Positions 34,977 to 43,521 of a stretch of 64,000 nucleotides of DNA are shown one piece after another. Each line of letters begins with the position of its first letter. The stretch's first letter is position 1. The position numbers and the translations under genes are program-made. This DNA comes from Fimbriimonadaceae bacterium (lineage in GTDB: Bacteria > Armatimonadota > Fimbriimonadia > Fimbriimonadales > Fimbriimonadaceae): positions 124,001-188,000 of the forward strand of contig JABAQM010000001.1 in NCBI GenBank assembly GCA_019187105.1, in the 5' to 3' direction. The notes under the pieces are model-generated. The model did no database searches, was not told the origin of the DNA, and saw only the letters and a program-made list of their open reading frames with translations.

Positions 34977-35474
34977 ATGGAAAGTATCGAAAGCACGACA
35001 CAATCGCAAATCTTGTTGACGCCAGAGGGCTACAAAACTCTTCAAGAAGAGCTGGAGCACCTGACCACAGTTAAGCGCCAGGAAATCGCCGACCGGCTAC
35101 GCGACAGCCGAGAACACGGCGAGTTCAGCGAAGACAACAGCGAGCTCGATGAAGTCAAATCGGAGCAGGCGATGGTGGAGAATCGAATCGCTGACCTTCG
35201 TGCGATCTTTGCCGCAGCGCAGGTCATCGACGTCAATGCGCTCAGCTCCGATTCTGTTCAGATTGGCACCTACGTCAATGTCGAAGGCGTAGATAACTCG
35301 GTGACCTTCGAGTTCCGCGTGGTCTCCAGCATCGAAGCGGATCCTGATCGCGATCTCGTGAGCGACGAATCACCCCTTGGCACTGCGGTTCTCGGCAGAA
35401 ATCCCGGCGAAGTCGTTCAAGTCGAGGCGCCTGCCGGTGCAATTCGGTACAAGATCGTCTCCATTCGCGCGTAG
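34977..35474 (+). CDS. greA: Transcript cleavage factor GreA
   Basis: A 165-residue Gre factor that rescues backtracked RNA polymerase. The N-terminal coiled coil carries LTPEGYKTLQEELEHL, the acidic-tip region FSEDNSELDEVK, and QAMVENRIADL; the C-terminal FKBP-like domain has SPLGTAVLGRNPGEVVQVEAP. GCGAAGGAAT just before the ATG is the ribosome site. Upstream sits a perfect palindrome (34925-34943). Confidence 0.95.
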   Translation: MESIESTTQSQILLTPEGYKTLQEELEHLTTVKRQEIADRLRDSREHGEFSEDNSELDEVKSEQAMVENRIADLRAIFAAAQVIDVNALSSDSVQIGTYVNVEGVDNSVTFEFRVVSSIEADPDRDLVSDESPLGTAVLGRNPGEVVQVEAPAGAIRYKIVSIRA

Positions 35475-35559
35475 CTCTTATCGAGATTAGCCCCGAACTC
35501 CTGGTACACTACCGGTATTCCCCATTGGCCTAACGGCCCCTAGGAGAATTCAGGGCTTT

Positions 35560-35820
35560 ATGAGTACCGCCATGGAAGAACGAGAACCAGTAGCTGCGCC
35601 GACTTCGATCCCTATTCCGAAGGTGCGACGGGGGCTGCGACAGTATTTTCGCGATGTCTCGCAGGAGATGAAAAAGGTGACGTGGCCAACGAGAACGGAG
35701 ACTAACCGCCTTACGGGCGTTGTCCTGGGTGTGTGCATTCTCGTCGTGCTCTTCCTGACCGCCCTTTCCGTCGTTTTCGATACGATCTTCCAGGTCGTCT
35801 TCCGCGGAGGTTTGAAGTAA
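35560..35820 (+). CDS. secE: Preprotein translocase subunit SecE
   Basis: An 86-residue SecE: a ~25-residue N-terminal extension, the conserved cytosolic amphipathic helix with EMKKVTWPTRTET, and one transmembrane helix (about 52-74). It stabilises SecY. A ribosome site TAGGAGA lies about 16 bases upstream. An extended -10 (TGGTACACT) is at about 35503-35511. It is directly followed by nusG, the standard bacterial pair. Confidence 0.95.
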   Translation: MSTAMEEREPVAAPTSIPIPKVRRGLRQYFRDVSQEMKKVTWPTRTETNRLTGVVLGVCILVVLFLTALSVVFDTIFQVVFRGGLK

Positions 35821-35823
35821 GCG

Positions 35824-36351
35824 ATGGCACGAGCCTGGTATGCCGTCCACACCATCGCCGGACACGAGAACAAGGTTAAGGACGTTTTAACCCGACGGGC
35901 CCAGGTTGAGGGCGCGTGGGACTACGACGTCTTCCAAATCCTGATTCCCACCGAACGGGAGATGACGACGCGCGGCGGCAAGCGCCGCGAAGTCGACCGC
36001 AAGGTCTTCCCTGGTTACATCCTTGTCCAGATGAACATGACCGACGACACCTACAAGCTTGTGAAATCCACAAGCGGTGTCACCGGCTTCGTTCAAAGCG
36101 GCAACAAGCCGGTCCCCCTCGAGGACTACGAGGTCAAGCGAATCATGCAGAACCTCGAATCCAGCAAGGAGGCGCCCAAGATTGCGTTCAACAAGAACGA
36201 CGCGATTCGCGTCATCGAGGGCCCGTTCAGCGAGTACACCGGCAAGATCGAGGAAGTCAACACCGCCAAGGAGATGCTCAAGGTTATGATCAACATCTTT
36301 GGTCGCGAAACGCCCGTCGAGCTCGAATTCACGCAAGTGGAAAAGCTGTAG
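35824..36351 (+). CDS. nusG: Transcription antitermination factor NusG
   Basis: A 175-residue NusG: NGN domain with WYAVHTIAGHENKV and FPGYILVQM, and a C-terminal KOW domain (DAIRVIEGPFSEYTGKIEEV). It binds RNA polymerase and Rho or S10. Usually followed by rplK, rplA, rplJ, rplL; here recJ follows instead after 44 bases. Confidence 0.97.
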   Translation: MARAWYAVHTIAGHENKVKDVLTRRAQVEGAWDYDVFQILIPTEREMTTRGGKRREVDRKVFPGYILVQMNMTDDTYKLVKSTSGVTGFVQSGNKPVPLEDYEVKRIMQNLESSKEAPKIAFNKNDAIRVIEGPFSEYTGKIEEVNTAKEMLKVMINIFGRETPVELEFTQVEKL

Positions 36352-36395
36352 ACAAACGTACAACACCCAAACGGTGGAGCCGGTAAGATGCTCCC

Positions 36396-38126
36396 ATGAT
36401 GTCGCTGGCCCAACCCACGACAGCCCGATGGCTGATCGGTGATCCCGATCCGGCACTGGTGGCTGCCGTCCGGCAGACCACGGGTATGGGTGAGTTGGCG
36501 GCGATCGCCTTGGTCCAAAAGGGCCTCGTCGAGCCAGAGGCGATCTATGACTTCCTTCATCCCTCCCTCGACGACCTCCATCCCCCACAGCTCCTCCCCG
36601 ATTACGAAAAGGCTCGCGACGAGATCCTCGGTGCGAAGGAACGGGGCGATCGAATCTACGTTCACGGCGATTACGACGTGGATGGCCTGACCAGTGCCAC
36701 ACTCCTGACCCGATTTCTCCGCAAAATCGGCTGCGATGTGGAAGTCCATGTTCCCCACCGCATGAAGGAGGGATACGGCATCCACGAGGATTCCGTGTAT
36801 GACGCGCATCGCTGTGGCGCCAAGCTATTCCTTACGTGCGACTGCGGCAGCAACTCCCACGACCAAATCGCCCTCGCCCACCAGCTTGGAATGCGTGTCG
36901 TCGTCACCGATCACCACGAACTTAGCCGTGGCATCCCAGAAGCCGAAGCCGTCGTCAACCCCCATCGGATCGACAACACCTATCCATTTCCCCACCTGAG
37001 CGGGGTTGGCGTTGCGTTCAAACTCGCCGGCGGCCTGGCCGAGGAACTTGGCTACCAGCTGGCTCATTTCTATCGCGCCTACCTGGACCTGGTCGTGCTC
37101 GGCACGGTTGCCGACGTTATGCCGCTCGTTGGCGAGAATCGGATCATTGCGCGCTACGGCCTAGAGCAGCTCCGCCAGACGAAAAAGGTCGGGCTCAAAG
37201 CTCTGATGCAGGTGGCGAATGTGACCCCCGACCGACCCATCCGGGCCGGCCACATCGGCTTCCAGCTTGCGCCGCGCCTCAACGCGATCGGTCGCATTGA
37301 CGATGCCGCCGTTGCCCTCCGCCTATTGATGGCGGACGATCCGGAAGAAGCTTGGAACCTCGCCGTAGAGGTTGACCAAGCCAACACCCGGCGTCGGTCC
37401 GAACAGGAGCGGATTCTGGAGGAAGCGCTGCTTCAAGCCCAAGAGCTGGGAGTCGACAACCGATTTGTCATCGTGGTTGGGGCCGAAGGCTGGCATCCCG
37501 GCATCGTTGGCATCGTTGCCGGCAAGCTGACCGAGAAGCTTCATAGACCCGCGTTCGTTGCGGGAATCGATGGGGAGACCGGTATGGCGCGCGGTTCGGC
37601 GCGATCCATTGCGGGATTCCACCTCGCGGACGCCATCGAGGCCCACCGCCCACTATTTACGTCAGGCGGGGGTCACGAGCTTGCCGCCGGGTTCTCTTGT
37701 CCCGCCGATGGTATCGAAGCGCTGAGAAACAGCCTCGACCTCCATGCGAGAGGCTTGCTGCGGCCCGAGGACTTGGTGCCCACGATGAGGGCGGATGCAG
37801 AAATCGATGCCGATCGAATCGACTTTGCCTCGATTGCCGAGCTTTCGAAGCTTGAGCCGTTCGGGCTGGGCAACGCGCAGCCCAAGTTCGTCAGCCGCAA
37901 TTTCGTTCTGTCGAAGGTCTCGGTGATCAAGGACGTTCATCTGTTTCTGGATTTCCTCACCCCGGGCGGAAAGTGCCTTCGTTGGAAATCGTGGTCGGGA
38001 GCGGAAGCCGCAGAAGGCTACAGAACCGGAGCACGCTTCGATGCCCTCTACTCGCTGGGTATCGACTCCTTCCAGGGCATCGACAGCATAGGCTTCGAGG
38101 TCTGCGACCTCCGGGAAGTTGCCTAG
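36396..38126 (+). CDS. recJ: Single-stranded-DNA exonuclease RecJ
   Basis: A 576-residue exonuclease: DHH domain with HGDYDVDGLTSATLL, a Ser-containing variant DCGSNSHDQI, and TDHHEL; then DHHA1 (GMARGSARSIAGFHLADAI, TSGGGHELAAGFS), and an OB-fold C-terminus (PTMRADAEIDADRIDF). It degrades 5'-ended ssDNA in repair. TAAGAT (36384-36389) ends six bases before ATG 36396; a second ATG lies at 36399. Confidence 0.93.
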   Translation: MMSLAQPTTARWLIGDPDPALVAAVRQTTGMGELAAIALVQKGLVEPEAIYDFLHPSLDDLHPPQLLPDYEKARDEILGAKERGDRIYVHGDYDVDGLTSATLLTRFLRKIGCDVEVHVPHRMKEGYGIHEDSVYDAHRCGAKLFLTCDCGSNSHDQIALAHQLGMRVVVTDHHELSRGIPEAEAVVNPHRIDNTYPFPHLSGVGVAFKLAGGLAEELGYQLAHFYRAYLDLVVLGTVADVMPLVGENRIIARYGLEQLRQTKKVGLKALMQVANVTPDRPIRAGHIGFQLAPRLNAIGRIDDAAVALRLLMADDPEEAWNLAVEVDQANTRRRSEQERILEEALLQAQELGVDNRFVIVVGAEGWHPGIVGIVAGKLTEKLHRPAFVAGIDGETGMARGSARSIAGFHLADAIEAHRPLFTSGGGHELAAGFSCPADGIEALRNSLDLHARGLLRPEDLVPTMRADAEIDADRIDFASIAELSKLEPFGLGNAQPKFVSRNFVLSKVSVIKDVHLFLDFLTPGGKCLRWKSWSGAEAAEGYRTGARFDALYSLGIDSFQGIDSIGFEVCDLREVA

Positions 38127-38131
38127 AGTTT

Positions 38132-38713
38132 TTACGCGATCCGTTCGAGGAGCCGCAACTCATAGGGCGGCCGTTGTGGCAGCGAGCGCTCAAATGCCAT
38201 GCGATTAGTCCAGAAGGCGATTCCGATCAGTTCCTCAGAAAGGGAGGCGTTCGAACCATAAAACGAGCCCAGGTAGCCGTCCATGTACGTCATGTTTTCG
38301 AAGACGTCGTGGACTTCCGCCTCCAAATCGGCGCCAAAGCCCGGCTCAGCTCGCCTGACCGACATCGACATTGCCTGGTTCAGGGCCGTTTTCCCCGGTT
38401 CTAAGCCGTTTTTCCAGTCGATCTTTAGCGAGACCGTGGAAAGAGTCGTTTCTAGCTCCCCGACGAGGCGGTCGGCGCCGCCCGACTCGATCCAGTCATT
38501 AAGCCCCACCATTGCCGAATCGGCATCCGAGTGGAGGGTGAGCCACCGGTATTGATCCTGAAAATCAGCATCCTTCCACAGCGTGTGGGACCCAAATCCG
38601 GTAACCGACCGTAAGACGTCGAGCATCTGACGATGGAAATCCAATAGTTGGGCGAATCGATGCTCCGAGACCACGACCAGCGCCACGGTGGCGAATTCCG
38701 GCATTACATGCAT
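38132..38713 (-). CDS. Dimeric alpha-beta barrel (ABM-like) protein
   Basis: A 193-residue protein with two halves of about 90 residues that look like tandem antibiotic-biosynthesis-monooxygenase-type ferredoxin folds: VALVVVSEHRFAQLLDFHRQM and VLRSVTGFGSHTLWKDADF in the first, VHDVFENMTYMDGYLGSFYGSN to IAFWTNRMAFERSLP in the second. Function unknown; relatives include small monooxygenases. Convergent with recJ (five-base gap). Confidence 0.5.
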   Translation of the reverse strand: MHVMPEFATVALVVVSEHRFAQLLDFHRQMLDVLRSVTGFGSHTLWKDADFQDQYRWLTLHSDADSAMVGLNDWIESGGADRLVGELETTLSTVSLKIDWKNGLEPGKTALNQAMSMSVRRAEPGFGADLEAEVHDVFENMTYMDGYLGSFYGSNASLSEELIGIAFWTNRMAFERSLPQRPPYELRLLERIA

Positions 38714-38714
38714 T

Positions 38715-38825
38715 GTGACCGAATCTCTGCCTGGTTCGATGGTCCCAAATCCGCCCGCGTCTAACCGCGCAATCCGGGATTATTACCGGGTGGCCAAAGC
38801 GCTGGGAATGGAAGAGATGAGCTAG
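38715..38825 (+). CDS. Possible 36-residue small protein
   Basis: A GTG-started frame encodes VTESLPGSMVPNPPA, then SNRAIRDYYRVAKALGMEE and MS before a stop 42 bases upstream of the prepilin. An ATG start at 38739 is possible. The C-terminal helix looks protein-like, but no ribosome site is evident, and the same bases form a leader inverted repeat, so it may be chance. Confidence 0.25.
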   Translation: MTESLPGSMVPNPPASNRAIRDYYRVAKALGMEEMS

Positions 38826-38844
38826 CGGGGGTCGAATCCCGGAT
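38772..38844 (+). promoter_or_regulatory. Structured leader of the prepilin gene
   Basis: ATCCGGGATT (38772-38781) and AATCCCGGAT (38835-38844) are perfect ten-base complements closing a 53-base internal region. The 3' arm ends seven bases before GGAGG (38852-38856) and the prepilin start at 38868. It may be a regulatory RNA element. No known riboswitch consensus is matched. Confidence 0.4.
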
Positions 38845-38867
38845 AGTAATCGGAGGACATACATTCC

Positions 38868-39215
38868 ATGAAACGAATTCGCAAATCGAAGGGCTTTACC
38901 CTCGTCGAAATCATGATCGTCGTCCTGATCATCGGCATTTTGCTGGCGATCGCCGTTCCCAACTTCATCAAGGCTCGAGAGACGAGCCGCAACAAGACCT
39001 GCGTCGCCAACCTGAAGCAAATCGAGTCGGCGAAGGAGCAGTGGGCGATGGAGAACAAGATGGGCGCTGACGACGAGCCGAGCGAGGATGACCTCCTTGG
39101 CGCCGGCGGCGATGGCTACCTCAAGTCGTTCCCAGAGTGCCCGAGCGGTGGCGACTACACCATTGGCACGATCAGCGAAGATCCTGCTTGCAGCGTCGAC
39201 GGTCACGCTCTCTAA
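38868..39215 (+). CDS. Major pseudopilin/prepilin (GspG/ComGC-type)
   Basis: A 115-residue prepilin: short basic leader MKRIRKSKG then the cleavage motif FTLVEIMIVVLIIGILLAIA with Glu at +5 after cleavage, then a globular domain (KARETSRNKTCVANLKQIESA) and a C-terminal Cys-containing loop (DPACSVDG). It would assemble in a type IV pilus, type II secretion or competence-like filament. GGAGG lies 11 bases upstream. It leads a five-gene cluster (38868-42648). Confidence 0.9.
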   Translation: MKRIRKSKGFTLVEIMIVVLIIGILLAIAVPNFIKARETSRNKTCVANLKQIESAKEQWAMENKMGADDEPSEDDLLGAGGDGYLKSFPECPSGGDYTIGTISEDPACSVDGHAL

Positions 39216-39240
39216 ACAGCTCTCTGATCTGAGAATCTAA

Positions 39241-39268
39241 GGGGCAGGCGGCTTCGGCCCTCTGCCCC
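39241..39268 (+). terminator. Hairpin between major and minor pseudopilin genes
   Basis: GGGGCAG pairs with CTGCCCC around GCGGCTTCGGCCCT, an inner GC/TTCG/GC tetraloop. There is no T-run. It may act as a partial terminator or mRNA stabiliser that keeps the first gene in excess over the following minor pilins. Confidence 0.5.
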
Positions 39269-39296
39269 AGCTTCCGTTAAGCGCAGTCGAGAAGTG

Positions 39297-39755
39297 ATGA
39301 AACATCGAAATCAAAAGAAGCGCGGTTTCTCGTTGCTGGAAGTGCTTTTCGCCATGATCCTGGTCGCCACCAGCGTCGTCATCGTTGGCTCGGCAATGCC
39401 AACCGCGAACGGTTCTCGCCATCGCGCCGATCTTAACAACAAGGCCACCAGCATGGCCCAAAAGGTCTTGGAAGCGGTACGAGGGTTGGGCTATGCCTCC
39501 CTCACCCCAGACATGCTGTTCTCGGCCGGCATGATCGACAGCAAGGAGCCGGCCGAAGGCGAAGACACTTATTCGTTTCACCTTTACGACAAGACAGTGT
39601 TCGACAATCCGGCACTGATTCTCCCTGAGGGAGAAGGCTACATCACCGTTCAACAGGCCGACCTCGACCTGCGCAGCGTCGTCATCGAAGTGCGATACGA
39701 GGACCGCGGAAGCCCGCGTTCGGTTCAGTTAGGGACCCTTGTGGCCAACTTATAG
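39297..39755 (+). CDS. Minor pseudopilin (PilV/GspI-like)
   Basis: A 152-residue prepilin: leader MKHRNQKKRG, then FSLLEVLFAMILVATSVV with Glu at +5. The rest (NKATSMAQKVLEAVRGLGY, LDLRSVVIEVRYED) resembles PilV/GspI-type minor pilins. GTG 39294 is in frame just upstream; ATG 39297 is chosen. Second gene of the cluster. Confidence 0.83.
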   Translation: MKHRNQKKRGFSLLEVLFAMILVATSVVIVGSAMPTANGSRHRADLNNKATSMAQKVLEAVRGLGYASLTPDMLFSAGMIDSKEPAEGEDTYSFHLYDKTVFDNPALILPEGEGYITVQQADLDLRSVVIEVRYEDRGSPRSVQLGTLVANL

Positions 39756-39765
39756 GAGGAAGCCG

Positions 39766-40338
39766 TTGAAAGTCCGCAATCGTCTTCGCCGTGGCGCCAC
39801 AACCCTCGAGGTTCTAACGGCTGCCTCGATCAGCACGCTCGTGCTCTTTGGCGCGATCCTCGCTTTCCTGAGCGGCATGGGCAGCTGGGCTAAAGGATCG
39901 GGCCGCATCGCCTCTGAAACCCGTTCCCAGAGCGCCATACGCGCAATCAGTCAGCAGCTCCGAGAAGCCATGTCGGTTACGGTCGATGAGGACGGCCTGG
40001 GATTGAACTATCGTTTTCCGAAGGTCGATGGTGACGGCAACTACATCGTGCCCGCCGAATGGGATGGCATCGAGCGACGGATTGAATACAAGAGCGGCGC
40101 GATCCAGATAATCGTCGAGGGCAACAAACACATCGTCTGTACCGGCGTCACCCTCTCCGATCCTCTTCGCGACCCAAACGACGACAAGTACAAGATTTTC
40201 ACGAAGGGACCTGGGGCGATCACCCGTCAGGTGACCGTGCAGATTGTCTCTCAGCACACTGGCAAGATGGATGGCTATGAGCGGGCTCGAATTCGGGAAA
40301 CGATCTATTTGCGGAACATCCCCGCAATCACGAGGTGA
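39766..40338 (+). CDS. Minor pseudopilin (PilW/GspJ-like)
   Basis: A 190-residue protein beginning at TTG 39766, preceded by AGGAGG (39754-39759). The leader is KVRNRLRRG, then ATTLEVLTAASISTLVLFGAI, a prepilin-like segment with Ala in place of Phe at +1 and Glu at +5. The globular part (SAIRAISQQLREAM, GIERRIEYKSGAIQII) matches PilW/GspJ-like minor pilins. It overlaps no gene but starts ten bases after the previous stop. Confidence 0.78.
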   Translation: MKVRNRLRRGATTLEVLTAASISTLVLFGAILAFLSGMGSWAKGSGRIASETRSQSAIRAISQQLREAMSVTVDEDGLGLNYRFPKVDGDGNYIVPAEWDGIERRIEYKSGAIQIIVEGNKHIVCTGVTLSDPLRDPNDDKYKIFTKGPGAITRQVTVQIVSQHTGKMDGYERARIRETIYLRNIPAITR

Positions 40339-40342
40339 GTCC

Positions 40343-42187
40343 ATGGTGACGCGATCAACCGTGAAGAAACGTAAACAGCGCGGGTCCGCCCTTATCAGCA
40401 CGTTCATGGTCATGGCCTTGCTGTCGATTGCCGCCGTCTCCTTTATGAACTCGGCAACCCAATCGATTCGCACGTCCGTTCGCCAGACGGAGGACATTCA
40501 GGCAACCCACCTCTGCGAAGCTGGGGTCCAGTCCGTTTTGCGCGAACTTTGGCGCGATTTCAAGATCCAGCAGCATTTCGAGGACATGGACGAAGCATGC
40601 CAGGGAGCCGGGTTGCTCGACCCTAAGGTGAGCCAATCGGGTGAGCTTGAAAAGGTTGGCCGATTCTCCGCCGGGGTCGTCGGCATCGCGACGCCCGACG
40701 ATAACCCTTACGTCCGGATGATCACCGTTCGCGCCGTCGGATATATGGACACAAACGGCAACGAGTCGCTTGACGAGGGTGAGGCCGCCAAAACGATCGA
40801 CGTTACCGCGCGGTTTGAGCTGGCTCGCTCGGCGGTGTTCGACTACACCTACTTCGTGAACAACTACGGATGGATGGATGGCTTCAAGGAGACCGACCTT
40901 TATGTGAACGGGGACATGCGCGCAAACGGAAACGTCGACTTCCTCAATGGCTCGCCCACGGTCAACGGCTCCATTGTAGCGGCCAATAACGACAAGCTCT
41001 CCCCGCCGGCTCCAGGGCTCATTAACATGGCCCCCGTTAAGCAGTCCAACGGAACCTACTCAAGCACGGCCGGAAGCAACGGACGAATGCGGCAGGCATA
41101 CGATTCGGCCAAGCACGGCGCGAAGGGCTCCGCAGAGTTTGAAAAGTGGCGCGACTTCATCTACGACACGGATGCCAGCATTGTTAACGATCGCGTCGCC
41201 GGCTCGGCGCTCATGGATTCAACGGGGACCCGAGGATGGAACAGAACCTCGACTGCGCAAAACCCGACCTACAATGTGCTCGATACCGAGGCCACGAAGG
41301 AATTGATCATGCCTGATCTGGCCGACCTCAACTATTACAAGAGCCTTAGCCAGAACTACAAGAACACGAAGGCGTTTTACAATGACGGCACCGCAAATCC
41401 CAATTACAACAAAGGCGCCTACATTGAAGTCTACGACTCGGTCGCCAAGAAGTACGTGAAGATCACTACCGACGGCGTCGTGAACGGGTCTGCAGCGCTG
41501 ATCGGGACGTCGACCAATCCGATCAAGATTCATGGACCCGTCACGTTCACCCAGGACTGTGTGATTCGCGGCGTGGTCCAGGGCCAGGGCACGATCTACG
41601 CCGGCCGCAATGTCCACGTCGTCGGGTCGGTCACCTACAAGTCTGGACCTGACTTCCGAGGTGACAACATGCAGTCGATCGAGAATGCCAACGAGAAGAA
41701 GGACATGATGGGCCTATGCGCCCGGGGATCCATTATCATGGGCAATCCAAAGTCCTTCGGCTTCCCATACCCGCTCAAGTACATGACGCCCCCCTTTACC
41801 AAGGGTCGCTATGACGAAAACGGAAACTGGGTTCCGCCCTACGATGCGACCCAGGTCGACGAGACCGGTAAGAAGCGGTACCAGAGCGTAATGGGCGATG
41901 ACTACTTGAACAGCATTGCTCAAGGCGTGAACACCGTGGACGCCATCCTCTACACCAACTTTGTTGGCGGCGGGAATGTCGGCACTGGCGGAGGTGGAAC
42001 CGTGTTTAACGGAACAATTATCTGCAAGGACGAGGCGATCGTGGCGTACAGCATTCCGATCCGGATGAATTACGACACCCGCATTCGGGAACGCGGCGCC
42101 TCCAAGACTCCGCTTATCGACCTTAAGCTCCCTCGCAGCCCAGTTATGCTCCGTGCGACTTGGCAGGAGCGGTATTTCAGCAAATAA
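40343..42187 (+). CDS. PilX-like protein with polymer-forming domain
   Basis: A 614-residue protein. N-terminus MVTRSTVKKRKQRGSALISTFMVMAL with a PilX-like hydrophobic segment lacking Glu5, then SIRTSVRQTEDIQATHLCEAGVQSVLREL. The C-terminal ~400 residues contain right-handed-helix-like repeats (LYVNGDMRANGNVDFLNG, GPVTFTQDCVIRGVVQGQG, TIYAGRNVHVVGSVTYKSG), as in bactofilin-like domains. It probably is a large tip or minor pilin component. GAGGTGA upstream is the ribosome site. Confidence 0.75.
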   Translation: MVTRSTVKKRKQRGSALISTFMVMALLSIAAVSFMNSATQSIRTSVRQTEDIQATHLCEAGVQSVLRELWRDFKIQQHFEDMDEACQGAGLLDPKVSQSGELEKVGRFSAGVVGIATPDDNPYVRMITVRAVGYMDTNGNESLDEGEAAKTIDVTARFELARSAVFDYTYFVNNYGWMDGFKETDLYVNGDMRANGNVDFLNGSPTVNGSIVAANNDKLSPPAPGLINMAPVKQSNGTYSSTAGSNGRMRQAYDSAKHGAKGSAEFEKWRDFIYDTDASIVNDRVAGSALMDSTGTRGWNRTSTAQNPTYNVLDTEATKELIMPDLADLNYYKSLSQNYKNTKAFYNDGTANPNYNKGAYIEVYDSVAKKYVKITTDGVVNGSAALIGTSTNPIKIHGPVTFTQDCVIRGVVQGQGTIYAGRNVHVVGSVTYKSGPDFRGDNMQSIENANEKKDMMGLCARGSIIMGNPKSFGFPYPLKYMTPPFTKGRYDENGNWVPPYDATQVDETGKKRYQSVMGDDYLNSIAQGVNTVDAILYTNFVGGGNVGTGGGGTVFNGTIICKDEAIVAYSIPIRMNYDTRIRERGASKTPLIDLKLPRSPVMLRATWQERYFSK

Positions 42188-42198
42188 GGAGTTCGAAC

Positions 42199-42648
42199 AT
42201 GAAGCGAATAACCCTACTCTTCGTCGCCTTTGCCATCGGCCTAGCTTTGCCCAGCGCGGCCTGGCACGAAGACCGACCGCCGAACTTCAAATTCGAGCCC
42301 GAACAATCGGAAGCAGAAGTGGAACGACTGCAATCGAAGATGAAAGTCATGGGCGAAGTTGGCGGCGTGCCTGATGTTGGCGAGCGGGATACCACCGACG
42401 GAATGAATGACTCTGGAGACACTTCCGATCTGACCAAGGCGTCCAATCGAAAGTCGCGAGAGTCCAAGGCCACCGAGGATATTCGAGCTGTCGAGCGGCG
42501 GGCCCGCGGCGAAGACTCCAAGAACCGTGCCCTCCCAATCGCAGGAATCGTCTTTGCCATGCTGGGCTTCGGCGCAATCATGGCCGTGCGGCAGTACGCC
42601 GGAAAAATCGCTCCGCCAATACCTAACCGCAATCGAAAGGACTGGTAG
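42199..42648 (+). CDS. Signal-peptide protein with C-terminal helix, end of pilin cluster
   Basis: A 149-residue protein with a signal peptide (MKRITLLFVAFAIGLALPSA), a charged, likely disordered middle (EQSEAEVERLQSKMKVMG, TDGMNDSGDTSDLTKASNRK), and a transmembrane helix (IAGIVFAMLGFGAIMAVRQY) before a basic tail. AAGGAG lies eight bases before the ATG. Function unknown; position suggests a pilus or secretion-linked assembly factor. Confidence 0.65.
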   Translation: MKRITLLFVAFAIGLALPSAAWHEDRPPNFKFEPEQSEAEVERLQSKMKVMGEVGGVPDVGERDTTDGMNDSGDTSDLTKASNRKSRESKATEDIRAVERRARGEDSKNRALPIAGIVFAMLGFGAIMAVRQYAGKIAPPIPNRNRKDW

Positions 42649-42652
42649 CCGC

Positions 42653-43177
42653 TTACGCGGCTCCAGCAAGCTGACGAAGGTGCTCGCCATAAAGGTTGAG
42701 CGCTTCCCGCGTTCTGGCGATCCGAGACATCATCAATCCGTCGTCCACCCGAAGAAACTCGTCCAAGGTTGTGGCGGCAAAGAGCGCCTCGAAGGCGTCG
42801 CCGCCGTACCCATGAAGCGCCAGACTTTGACTGGCGTCCGCTTCGTCGAACATCAGGTACGCGGTCGCATAGGGGCGGATGCCCGCATAGCAACGCATCA
42901 TCCACGTCCGCAGCTCCTCATACTTTGATTCCAGGCTGGGGTCAGGGCCATACCGGGCGGCGCCGCACAGAACGTCGACCAGGTCCTCGTAGCGATTGTA
43001 AAACTCGATAAGCTGGTCGCGGCGCTCCTCCAGTGACGGTGCCGAAGGCTGCTGCCTTTTCGCCCTGGCGTCAGCGCGATCGAGGGCCAGAGACCGCAGG
43101 CGCCGCGGAACGGACTGGATTCCGTGCCACGCCACGGCAAGCTGGCGGCCGGCGGCTGCCAAAGCGCGTGCCGGCAT
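42653..43177 (-). CDS. Helical protein of unknown function downstream of pst
   Basis: A 174-residue, helix-rich cytosolic protein without membrane segments. EERRDQLIEFYNRYEDLVDVL and ESKYEELRTWMMRCYAGIRPY are its best blocks. No family recognised; it is not PhoU-like in motif. The ATG overlaps the stop of the DUF1844 gene (TGATG), so it is the last gene of the pst-DUF1844 run. Confidence 0.55.
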   Translation of the reverse strand: MPARALAAAGRQLAVAWHGIQSVPRRLRSLALDRADARAKRQQPSAPSLEERRDQLIEFYNRYEDLVDVLCGAARYGPDPSLESKYEELRTWMMRCYAGIRPYATAYLMFDEADASQSLALHGYGGDAFEALFAATTLDEFLRVDDGLMMSRIARTREALNLYGEHLRQLAGAA

Positions 43178-43473
43178 CAGGTTCCCGCCTCATTGGACTT
43201 TTCTACGAAATTCAGGCGAAGGTCCCGGATCAAGCTGTGGAGTCTCCTTTGGTCGGCTTCCTCCAGCAGCGGCTGGATGAAGCTTGCGAGGTGGGTGGTG
43301 AGATCAATCGCGACCTTGGCTTCTTCCATGTCCCTTTCGATCTTCCCGCTAATGGGGTCAGGCTGAAGTCCAAGCTTTTGCCAGGCGATGCTCGCCATTT
43401 GGTCGCACATGACCTGAATCACGTCATAGACGCTCAGCCTCTGAGGGAGTTCGACGTCAGGCCGCTCGTCCAT
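43177..43473 (-). CDS. DUF1844 family protein
   Basis: A 98-residue protein matching DUF1844: SVYDVIQVMCDQMASIAWQKLGLQPDP, then DMEEAKVAIDLTTHLASFI and LHSLIRDLRLNFVE. The family is small, cytosolic and uncharacterised. ATG 43473 is preferred; a TTG lies two codons upstream. It starts 48 bases after pstA. Confidence 0.82.
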   Translation of the reverse strand: MDERPDVELPQRLSVYDVIQVMCDQMASIAWQKLGLQPDPISGKIERDMEEAKVAIDLTTHLASFIQPLLEEADQRRLHSLIRDLRLNFVEKSNEAGT

Positions 43474-43521
43474 CGTCAAGCAAAAGACGACGGATCTGAC
43501 CGAAAAGTCGCGGAAATTGGC

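Noticed and set aside
38772-38844. c-di-GMP (GEMM) riboswitch in the prepilin leader
   Set aside because: The position is typical for pili, but the GEMM core and tetraloop receptor motifs are absent.
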